DNA of 64,000 nt from Candidatus Ferrigenium bremense (GTDB lineage Bacteria > Pseudomonadota > Gammaproteobacteria > Burkholderiales > Gallionellaceae): positions 1-64,000 of the forward strand of contig JAGRPI010000004.1 of assembly GCA_019449635.1 (NCBI GenBank), written 5' to 3'. Of this stretch, positions 57,147-64,000 are shown piece after piece; the first letter of the stretch is position 1, and every line of letters starts with the position of its first letter. A program made the position numbers and the translations under genes. Below the pieces are notes generated by a model. The model was not told where the DNA came from, searched no databases, and worked only from the letters and a program-made list of their open reading frames with translations.

Positions 57147-58010
57147 ATGAACCAAATCTCGCCGGAGCTGGCAAAAAAACTCACCCTGGCCGTGGAAAAG
57201 ATGCCCGCCTTTCCCAAGAGCGTGCAGAAAATCCTGGAGTTGACGAGGAATCTGGACTGCGAGCCGAAGCAACTGGTGCAGGTGATCGAAAAAGATCCGG
57301 TGATGACGGTCAAGATCCTCAGGGTGCTCAACTCGGCCTATTACAACCTGCCCAGCAAGATCACTTCGGTCAATCACTCGGTGGTTTTCCTCGGCTTCAA
57401 TACCATCAAGAACCTGGCGCTCAGCATCGCCTCGGTCGGCATTCTGCCCAAGTATAATGCCGCCGGTTTCGATATCCAGCATTATCTGCTGCATTCCCTG
57501 ACCACTGCCGGCATCGCCAAATCGCTGGCCGGCAAGCTGGGGGGGGCCGACCCGATGGATTGCTATATCGCCGGGTTGCTGCACGATTTCGGCAAGGTGG
57601 TGTTCGCCCAGTTCATGCCCGACGAATTCAACCAGGCGATGCAGAAAAGCCGCAGTGAAAATATATCGCTGCATGTGGCGGAAAGCCAGGTGATCGGCGT
57701 CGATCATACCGTCGTGGGCTCGATGCTGGCGGAGAAATGGCAATTCCCCCAAACGCTGATCGATTGCATACGCAACCATCATTCCGCGGATAGCGGTGAA
57801 GGAGGGATGTGGGCCAGCGTCTATGCCGCCAACCAGATCAGCAAGAAGCTGTCTTTCGGCGACAGCGGCAATCCCTGCATCGAGACGCTACCCCCGGCAG
57901 TCTGCAACTATTTCGGCGGTGATATCGATGAAATCATCGCCTCGCTCAGAGACCTGCCGAAAATCGTCGAGGAAGCGCAGTTGTTTTCCCAAGTCGGAGC
58001 CGACGCATGA
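57147..58010 (+). CDS. HDOD-domain signalling protein
   Basis: 287 residues, nearly all HDOD: LPAFPKS-like start KMPAFPKSVQKILELTRNL, VIEKDPVMTVKILRVLNSAYY, HSVVFLGFNTIKNLALSIA, and GLLHDFGKVVF. HDOD domains are catalytically poor relatives of HD phosphodiesterases that act as scaffolds in signalling. The stop overlaps the next ATG (ATGA), so it is coupled with the MBL protein. Confidence 0.88.
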   Translation: MNQISPELAKKLTLAVEKMPAFPKSVQKILELTRNLDCEPKQLVQVIEKDPVMTVKILRVLNSAYYNLPSKITSVNHSVVFLGFNTIKNLALSIASVGILPKYNAAGFDIQHYLLHSLTTAGIAKSLAGKLGGADPMDCYIAGLLHDFGKVVFAQFMPDEFNQAMQKSRSENISLHVAESQVIGVDHTVVGSMLAEKWQFPQTLIDCIRNHHSADSGEGGMWASVYAANQISKKLSFGDSGNPCIETLPPAVCNYFGGDIDEIIASLRDLPKIVEEAQLFSQVGADA

Positions 58011-58894
58011 AAATCAGATTCTGGGGTGTGCGCGGCTCGATTCCCTCTCCCGGCCCCAACACCGTCAAATATGGCGGCAACACCACCTGCATCGAGATAC
58101 GCACCGACGACAACGAACTGATCATCCTCGACGCCGGCACGGGGATTTTCGCGCTGTCGCAAGCGCTGCTCAAGGAGATGCCGGTTGCCGCAAACGTCTT
58201 TATCACCCACACCCATTGGGATCATATCCAGGGCTTACCGTTCTTCATCCCGATTTTCATTCCCGGCAATACCCTGCGCCTGCATGGCGCATTCGATCCC
58301 GTTTCCGGACGCGGCATCGAGCAGATCATGGAAGTGCAGTTGCAGTACAGTTATTTCCCGGTGCGCGAAGCCGAAATGAAGGCCAAGATCGAATACGAAA
58401 CCCTGATGCCGGGACAAAGCGTGCAGATCGGCTCGGCCACGATCACGCCGACGCTGCTCAATCACCCGGTCATCAACTTCGGTTACCGCATCGATTGCAA
58501 CGGCAAATCGGTTTTCTTTACCGGCGACCACGAACCCTATTACAACATCTATGCTCCCGGCGACGAAGGCTACGAGGAATACCGGATGCTGATCGAGGAC
58601 AAGGAAAAATCCATCATCGAGGCGATGCGCGGCGTGGACGTTCTGATTGCCGATTCGTCCTACACGACCGGGGAATACCCGTCGAAAAAAGGCTGGGGGC
58701 ATGGCACATTCGATTCCAGCATCGCCATGGCAAAAAAAGCCGGTGCCAGGATCGTGTATTGCACCCACCACGAACCCACCCGCAATGACGAGGCATTGGA
58801 ACGGGAATTCGAGAAAGTGCTGGCACTTCATCCCCGGGAGGGCTGCGGCCCGGAATGCCGACTGGCGCGCGAAGGCGAGGAAATCGAGATATAA
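58007..58894 (+). CDS. MBL-fold metallohydrolase
   Basis: 295 residues. MKIRFWGVRGSIPSPGPNT at the start, then THTHWDHIQGLPFF, YTTGDH-like FFTGDHEPYYN and CTHHEPTRND as metal ligands. The family includes PhnP-like phosphodiesterases and unassigned hydrolases often fused or linked to response regulators and HDOD or GGDEF proteins. Coupling to the HDOD gene suggests a signalling role, possibly nucleotide hydrolysis. Substrate unknown. Confidence 0.82.
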   Translation: MKIRFWGVRGSIPSPGPNTVKYGGNTTCIEIRTDDNELIILDAGTGIFALSQALLKEMPVAANVFITHTHWDHIQGLPFFIPIFIPGNTLRLHGAFDPVSGRGIEQIMEVQLQYSYFPVREAEMKAKIEYETLMPGQSVQIGSATITPTLLNHPVINFGYRIDCNGKSVFFTGDHEPYYNIYAPGDEGYEEYRMLIEDKEKSIIEAMRGVDVLIADSSYTTGEYPSKKGWGHGTFDSSIAMAKKAGARIVYCTHHEPTRNDEALEREFEKVLALHPREGCGPECRLAREGEEIEI

Positions 58895-58900
58895 GTGTGC

Positions 58901-58982
58901 TTACGGTGCAATGACCGGCAGGCATTGCACCAGGTGTTTCAACGATCAATGGCGCAATGCGCTACGCTTATTGCGCCCTACG
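58901..58982. repeat. Inverted repeat of the GCAATGCGCT-GCTTATTGC family before ribF
   Basis: Arms GTGCAATGACCGGCAGGCAT and GCGCAATGCGC...CTTATTGCGCCC, with CCAGGTGTTTCAACGA in the centre as at 26521. A TATAAT lies two bases after the element and nine bases before the ribF ATG. Confidence 0.8.
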
Positions 58983-58997
58983 GTATAATCCGCGCCC

Positions 58998-59924
58998 ATG
59001 TTGATTCTACGCGGCCTCTATTCTCCAGATACCCAGCCTGTTGCGCTCACCATCGGCAATTTCGACGGTGTGCATCTGGGCCACCAGGCGTTGCTGAACG
59101 AACTGCGCACAGTGGCGCAGGCACGCGGGCTGCAAACAGCGGTGGTGATTTTCGAGCCGCATCCGCGCGAGTTTTTTACGCCGCTGCAGGCGCCGGCCCG
59201 ACTGACCAGTTTGCGCGAGAAGCTGGAACTATTCGGCGCCATGGGCATCGGCCACGTGCACGTGTGCCGCTTCAATGCGCGCTTCGCGCAGATAACTGCG
59301 GACGGGTTCATTCATGCGCTGCATGAAAGACTGTCGGCGAAGTTCGTGCTGATCGGCGACGATTTCCGCTTCGGCAGCGGGCGCGCCGGCGATTTTGCGC
59401 TGATGGAAAAAATCGGTATGCAGCACGGCTTTGCGGTTCAGGCGGTGCGCAGCGTGACGCACGGCGGCGTGCGCATTTCCAGCACGGCGGTGCGCGCCGC
59501 GCTGGCGGAGGGCAACATGCGCGTGGCGCAGTCCTACCTGGGGCGGCCATACAGCATCAGCGGGCGCGTGGAGCATGGCGACGGCCTGGGCAAGAAGCTG
59601 GGTTTTCCGACCGCCAACATCCAGTTGAAACACAATCGCCCGCCGCTGTCCGGGATTTTCGTGGTGCGCGTGCATGGCGATGGCTTGCCGCCGATGCAGG
59701 GCGTGGCGAGCCTGGGCGTGCGCCCGACGGTGAGGCAGGACGGCAAAGCGGTGCTGGAAGTGCATGTGTTCGATTTCTCGGGCGAGATTTACAACAGGCA
59801 TATACGCCTGGACTTCCTGCACAAGCTGCGCGACGAAGAAAAATATCCCGATGTGGAAACGTTGACGCGTCAGATCGCGTTGGATGTGGAAAATGCAAAG
59901 CAATGGTTAAAACAACATGACTGA
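58998..59924 (+). CDS. ribF: Bifunctional riboflavin kinase / FMN adenylyltransferase
   Basis: 308 residues. The adenylyltransferase half has LTIGNFDGVHLGHQALL and the kinase half VEHGDGLGKKLGFPTANIQL. It turns riboflavin into FMN and FAD. It precedes ileS and lspA, the usual order. The ATG follows a TATAAT box by nine bases and has no ribosome site, so the message may be leaderless. Confidence 0.97.
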   Translation: MLILRGLYSPDTQPVALTIGNFDGVHLGHQALLNELRTVAQARGLQTAVVIFEPHPREFFTPLQAPARLTSLREKLELFGAMGIGHVHVCRFNARFAQITADGFIHALHERLSAKFVLIGDDFRFGSGRAGDFALMEKIGMQHGFAVQAVRSVTHGGVRISSTAVRAALAEGNMRVAQSYLGRPYSISGRVEHGDGLGKKLGFPTANIQLKHNRPPLSGIFVVRVHGDGLPPMQGVASLGVRPTVRQDGKAVLEVHVFDFSGEIYNRHIRLDFLHKLRDEEKYPDVETLTRQIALDVENAKQWLKQHD

Positions 59925-59975
59925 TTTCAACGCTTCGTCATTCCGGCGTTATATAGATTTTGTTTTGGAAAAACT

Positions 59976-62909
59976 ATGACTGACTATAAAAACACGCTTA
60001 ATCTGCCCGATACCCCGTTCCCGATGCGCGGCGACCTCGCCAAACGCGAGCCGCAGATGGTGGCGCGCTGGCAGGCGCAGCAACGCTATCAGAAGATCCG
60101 CGCGGCCAGGCAGGGCAAACCGAAATTCATCCTGCACGACGGCCCGCCGTATGCGAATGGCGACATCCACATCGGCCACGCGGTGAACAAGGTGCTCAAG
60201 GATATCATCGTCAAGAGCAAGACGCTGGCGGGTTTCGACGCGCCCTATGTGCCGGGCTGGGATTGCCATGGCCTGCCGATCGAGTTGCAGGTGGAAAAGA
60301 AACACGGCAAGGCGATCCCCCCCGCGCAGTTCCGCGAGTTGTGCCGCGAATACGCCAAGGAACAGATCGAGCGGCAGAAGAAGGACTTCATCCGTCTCGG
60401 CGTGCTGGGCGACTGGGAGCATCCCTACCTGACGATGGACTTCAGGACCGAGGCCGACATCATGCGCTCGCTCGGCAGCATCTACGAGCGCGGCTACCTC
60501 TACCAGGGGCGCAAGCCGGTGAACTGGTGCCTGGATTGCCAGTCGGCGCTGGCCGAAGCGGAAGTGGAATACGAGGACAAGACTTCGCCCGCGATCGATG
60601 TGGGATTCGAGGTCAAGGACAGGCCGGCGCTGGAAAAGGCATTCGGCGTGTCGCTGCCGATCGACGCGAAAGTATATGCGGTGATCTGGACCACCACGCC
60701 GTGGACATTGCCCGCGAACCAGGCGGTGAGTGTACATCCCGAAATGGAATATGCCTTGGTTAAAACGGAGAAAGGTTATTTGATTCTGTGTGCGGAGTTG
60801 GATACGTCACCGCAGTACGTTAGATCATCGCCTGCAGATGGAAAGCCCCATGTACCTGAATTTCAGATACCCCCAAAGTATGCGGCCATTCTTCAGAGGT
60901 ACGCTTTAGAGAATCAGGGTGAAGTGGGGCGTTGTAAAGGAGGTGCGCTGGAATTGTTGGCGTTGCAGCACCCGTTCCATGAGCGCAGCGTGCCGATCAT
61001 CTGCGGCGAGCATGTCACGCTGGAAGCGGGTACCGGGCTGGTGCATACCGCCCCGGCGCATGGCCTGGACGATTACTTCGTCGGCCAGAAATACAATCTG
61101 CCGACCGACAACCCGGTCGGCGACGACGGCAAGTTCATCGCCAGCACGCCCCCGGCGGGAGAAAACGCTTTGGCGGGGCTGTTCGTATGGAAAGCCAACG
61201 ACGTGGTGATAGCCGCGCTGCAGGCCAGCGGCCATCTGCTGCACATGGAGAAGATGCAGCACAGCTATCCGCATTGCTGGCGGCATAAGACGCCGATCAT
61301 CTTCCGTTCCACGCCGCAGTGGTTCATCGGCATGGACAACGCCGCCTATCCGATGGCGGCAGAGGCCGAGAGGCTGGTGCGTGAGGGCCGTTCCCATGCG
61401 AAACATGACGGCACAACCCTGCGCGACCTCGCCAACCGTGCGGTCGAACATACCGAATTCTTTCCTGCCTGGGGGCGCGCGCGCCTCGAGGCGATGATCA
61501 GGAACCGTCCGGACTGGTGCGTGTCGCGCCAGCGCAATTGGGGCGTGCCGATGCCGTTCTTCGTGCACAAGGAAACGATGCAGCTCCATCCGCGCACCCC
61601 GGAATTGCTGGAACGGGTTGCGCAGCGCGTCGAGCAGGACGGCATCGAGGCATGGTTCGACCTGAACTCGGTGGACCTGCTCGGCGAGGAGGCGGCGCAC
61701 TACCGCAAGCTCACCGACACGCTGGACGTATGGTTCGATTCGGGCGTCACGCACGTGTCCGTGTTGCAGCGCCGCATGGAACTGCATGCGCCCGCCGACC
61801 TGTACCTGGAAGGCTCCGACCAGCACCGCGGCTGGTTCCAGTCCAGCCTGCTGACCGGCTGCGCGATCAACGGCCATGCGCCCTTCAAGGCGCTGCTCAC
61901 GCACGGCTTCGTCGTGGACGGGCAGGGCCACAAGATGTCCAAGTCCAAGGGAAATGTGATCGCGCCGCAGAAGGTGCTCGACACGCTCGGCGCCGACATC
62001 CTGCGCCTGTGGGCGGCCCTGACCGACTACTCGGGCGAGCTGACCATCTCCGACGAAATCCTCAAGCGCGTGGTGGAGAGCTACCGGCGCATCCGCAACA
62101 CCCTGCGTTTCCTGCTGGCCAACATCTCGGATTTCGAACCGCAGCGGCATGCGCTGCCGGTGGAACAATGGCTGGAGATCGACCGTTATGCGCTGGCGCT
62201 GGTGGAACGGTTGCAGGATGAAGTGAAACAGGATTACGCGCGCTATGAATTCCATCTGATCGCACAAAAATTACAGACCTTCTGTTCCGAGGATCTCGGC
62301 GGTTTCTATCTCGACATCCTGAAAGACCGCCTGTATACCGCCGGGGAAGATTCCCGGGCGCGCCGCTCCGCACAGAATGCGCTGTACCACATCACCCACA
62401 GCCTGGTGCGCCTGATGGCGCCGATCCTCAGCTTCACGGCGGAAGAGGCGTGGGAGGTGCTGGGCGGCAGGGAGGATGGCAGTATTTTTATCGAAGAATG
62501 GTATGGTTTGCCCGATGCGCAACTGGATGGCGAGGCGATTGCCGCATGGCTGAAGATCGGAGCATGGCGCGCCAAGGCGAACAAGCAACTGGAAGAGGCG
62601 CGCAGCGTCGGGCTGATCGGCTCGGCGCTGGCCGCCGAGGTGGACGTGCATGTGGCCGGGCAGGACTACGACGTGCTGGCGCGCCTCGGCGATGACTTGC
62701 GTTTCGTGTTCATCACCTCGCGCGCCACGGTGCATCGCGTGGCGACTGAAGCCGAACAGCACCTCGATGTTGCCGCGAGCCTGCACGACAAATGCGAACG
62801 CTGCTGGCATTACCGCGAAGACGTGGGCAGGGATGCCGACCATCCGACTATCTGCGGCCGCTGCGTGAGCAACCTGTTCGGCAGCGGCGAGGCGCGAAAG
62901 TATGCGTAA
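59976..62909 (+). CDS. ileS: Isoleucine-tRNA ligase
   Basis: 977 residues, somewhat longer than most bacterial Ile[16 protein letters not shown] (HIGH), KMSKSKGN, and the C-terminal zinc finger [12 protein letters not shown] with [10 protein letters not shown] are present. A stretch in the editing domain, about [20 protein letters not shown], has no counterpart in the IleS proteins I recall and is AT-richer (bases about 60755-60930). The stop overlaps the lspA start by eight bases. Confidence 0.97.
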   Translation: MTDYKNTLNLPDTPFPMRGDLAKREPQMVARWQAQQRYQKIRAARQGKPKFILHDGPPYANGDIHIGHAVNKVLKDIIVKSKTLAGFDAPYVPGWDCHGLPIELQVEKKHGKAIPPAQFRELCREYAKEQIERQKKDFIRLGVLGDWEHPYLTMDFRTEADIMRSLGSIYERGYLYQGRKPVNWCLDCQSALAEAEVEYEDKTSPAIDVGFEVKDRPALEKAFGVSLPIDAKVYAVIWTTTPWTLPANQAVSVHPEMEYALVKTEKGYLILCAELDTSPQYVRSSPADGKPHVPEFQIPPKYAAILQRYALENQGEVGRCKGGALELLALQHPFHERSVPIICGEHVTLEAGTGLVHTAPAHGLDDYFVGQKYNLPTDNPVGDDGKFIASTPPAGENALAGLFVWKANDVVIAALQASGHLLHMEKMQHSYPHCWRHKTPIIFRSTPQWFIGMDNAAYPMAAEAERLVREGRSHAKHDGTTLRDLANRAVEHTEFFPAWGRARLEAMIRNRPDWCVSRQRNWGVPMPFFVHKETMQLHPRTPELLERVAQRVEQDGIEAWFDLNSVDLLGEEAAHYRKLTDTLDVWFDSGVTHVSVLQRRMELHAPADLYLEGSDQHRGWFQSSLLTGCAINGHAPFKALLTHGFVVDGQGHKMSKSKGNVIAPQKVLDTLGADILRLWAALTDYSGELTISDEILKRVVESYRRIRNTLRFLLANISDFEPQRHALPVEQWLEIDRYALALVERLQDEVKQDYARYEFHLIAQKLQTFCSEDLGGFYLDILKDRLYTAGEDSRARRSAQNALYHITHSLVRLMAPILSFTAEEAWEVLGGREDGSIFIEEWYGLPDAQLDGEAIAAWLKIGAWRAKANKQLEEARSVGLIGSALAAEVDVHVAGQDYDVLARLGDDLRFVFITSRATVHRVATEAEQHLDVAASLHDKCERCWHYREDVGRDADHPTICGRCVSNLFGSGEARKYA

Positions 62910-63465
62910 AACCCCTCCCGGCCTCCCCTTGTCAGGGGAGGAGATAGGCTTCCCCACTGATAAGGGGGGAGAGCTTGCGAGGGGGCAGAGGGGGGGCAGA
63001 TTTACTCTCTTCAAATGGCTCTCCTTGAGCGCGCTGGTGATCGCGCTCGACCAGTTGAGCAAGATTTGGATCACCGGTCACTTTGTCTTCGGCGAGAGCC
63101 TCCGCGTCCTCGGCGTGTTCGATCTGGTGCTGGCGCACAACACCGGCGCGGCGTTCAGCTTCCTGCACGACGCGGGCGGGATGCAGCGCTGGCTGTTCAG
63201 CGGCATCGCCATCGTCGCGTCGCTGTGGATCGTCTGGCTGTTGCGCGGGCACGGCGCGCAAACGCTGTTTGCGCTGGCGCTGAGCCTGATCCTCGGCGGT
63301 GCGCTCGGCAACCTGATCGACCGCATCGCCTACGGCTATGTGGTGGATTTCCTGCATTTCCACTGGAACGAACATTACTTCCCGGCATTCAATATCGCCG
63401 ATTCCGCAATCACCTGCGGCGCGTTTTTATTGATCCTGGACAGCCTCACAGGCAAGGTAAAATGA
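62902..63465 (+). CDS. lspA: Lipoprotein signal peptidase
   Basis: 187 residues. Four membrane helices and the two catalytic aspartates in [20 protein letters not shown] and [12 protein letters not shown]. It cleaves prolipoprotein signal peptides at the inner membrane. The first 33 residues ([20 protein letters not shown] and following) are encoded by a palindromic repeat and do not look like LspA; the normal protein starts at about [20 protein letters not shown]. Translation may start here or further inside. Confidence 0.93.
   Translation: MRKTPPGLPLSGEEIGFPTDKGGELARGQRGGRFTLFKWLSLSALVIALDQLSKIWITGHFVFGESLRVLGVFDLVLAHNTGAAFSFLHDAGGMQRWLFSGIAIVASLWIVWLLRGHGAQTLFALALSLILGGALGNLIDRIAYGYVVDFLHFHWNEHYFPAFNIADSAITCGAFLLILDSLTGKVK
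62912..62999. repeat. Palindromic repeat encoding the LspA N-terminus
   Basis: Contains CTCCCCTTGTCAGGGGAG, a seven-base-arm palindrome, and further GGGGGGAGAG and GGGGGCAGAGG runs matching the first half. It reads through without a stop in the lspA frame. Confidence 0.8.
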
Positions 63466-63534
63466 CATTCATGATGATGCGATTACTCTTGCAGGGTTAT
63501 TGGCGTTGGGCAGTAACCTGCAAAGCTGCGCCTG

Positions 63535-63585
63535 TTTCCCCCTCCCTATCCCTCCCCCGCAAGCGGGAGAGGGGAGGAAGGTTTC
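63535..63585. repeat. Palindromic element between lspA and ispH
   Basis: Holds CTCCCCCGCAAGCGGGAGAG, the same core as 1745 and 49530. The 153-base gap shows no gene; a short ORF through it has no recognisable domain. fkpB, often between lspA and ispH, is absent. Confidence 0.75.
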
Positions 63586-63618
63586 GCTACGCGAGCTTTA
63601 CGTTTACCGAGCGCAAGC

Positions 63619-64000
63619 ATGGATCTGCTGCTGGCTAATCCGCGCGGCTTCTGCGCCGGTGTGGATCGCGCCATTACCATCGTCGAGCGCGCGCTGGCAT
63701 TGCACGGCGCGCCGGTTTATGTGCGCCACGAGGTAGTGCACAACAAATTCGTCGTGGACGGCTTGCGCAAGAAAGGCGCGGTGTTCGTCGAAGACCTGGC
63801 CGATGTGCCGCCCGGCAGCATTCTGGTATTCAGCGCGCACGGCGTACCGCAGTCGGTGCGCCGCGAGGCCGAAGCGCGCGGTCTGACGGTGTTCGATGCG
63901 ACTTGCCCGCTGGTCACCAAGATACACATCGAAGTAGCGCGGCTGCGCAGGCAGGGCAAGGAGATCATCGTGATCGGACATGCCGGGCATCCGGAAGTGG
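63619..64000 (+). CDS. ispH: 4-hydroxy-3-methylbut-2-enyl diphosphate reductase, N-terminal part
   Basis: Starts ATG at 63619 ([19 protein letters not shown]) and runs off the right edge after about 127 residues; it is not in the track because it has no stop in the window. Iron-sulfur cysteines in RGFCAGV and DATCPLV and the motifs [14 protein letters not shown] and IGHAGHPEV are typical of IspH/LytB. It makes isopentenyl and dimethylallyl diphosphate in the last step of the MEP pathway. Confidence 0.96.
   Translation, partial: MDLLLANPRGFCAGVDRAITIVERALALHGAPVYVRHEVVHNKFVVDGLRKKGAVFVEDLADVPPGSILVFSAHGVPQSVRREAEARGLTVFDATCPLVTKIHIEVARLRRQGKEIIVIGHAGHPEV

Noticed and set aside
63500-63736. 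78-residue ORF between lspA and ispH
   Set aside because: It runs through the palindrome and then overlaps ispH in another frame; no domain or ribosome site.

Overview
This is a gene-dense chromosomal window of roughly 55-60 % GC by eye, with no plasmid, phage or transposase genes. Gene content and order fit a betaproteobacterium: leuC - entericidin-like lipoprotein - leuD - leuB - asd - fimV - truA - trpF - trpB - trpA - accD - folC - SPOR protein - cvpA - purF - metZ. From memory of that order, my best guess is the order Nitrosomonadales, possibly a Gallionellaceae relative (Sideroxydans or Gallionella type). No marker gene in the window proves this.

Layout. 0-7.4 kb: 3' end of a thiolase, then small accessory units (chalcone-isomerase-like secreted protein plus ATP-grasp-like protein, coiled-coil exported protein, crcB plus DUF190, hupE between inverted repeats, MBL-fold cyclic-nucleotide phosphodiesterase, exported dienelactone hydrolase, DedA). 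7.5-12 kb: minus-strand VOC protein and the dnaJ, dnaK, grpE heat-shock block with two sigma-32-like promoters. 12-32.5 kb: MFS transporter, then the long biosynthetic run (leucine, aspartate semialdehyde, FimV, tryptophan, fatty acid, folate, purine, methionine) ending with pncC; a hicAB-type pair sits between trpB and trpA. 32.7-36.9 kb: recA-recX-alaS. 37-44.8 kb: signalling and envelope genes (response regulator, PilZ protein, phosphomannomutase, pseudopilin plus GGDEF/EAL protein, heptosyltransferase). 44.9-55.5 kb: zinc-finger protein, ilvE, class III adenylate cyclase, glnE, a YhdP/AsmA-like giant protein and a nitrilase-family amidase. 55.6-64 kb: tldD, an HDOD plus MBL pair, then ribF-ileS-lspA and the start of ispH.

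The most unusual property is the number of short inverted-repeat elements. At least ten sequence families of about 45-190 bases occupy many gene boundaries. Several lie inside reading frames without breaking them: a 56-base element with two differences between copies is translated in two different frames in the ATP-grasp-like gene and in glnE, and other elements encode parts of lspA, the YhdP-like gene and the start of glnE. This resembles the palindromic coding insertions known from Rickettsia. Another family keeps an A-rich loop and constant flanks while its five-base stem changes on both arms together, which suggests a conserved folded structure. I see no tRNA, rRNA or CRISPR array and no gene-free stretch longer than 300 bases.
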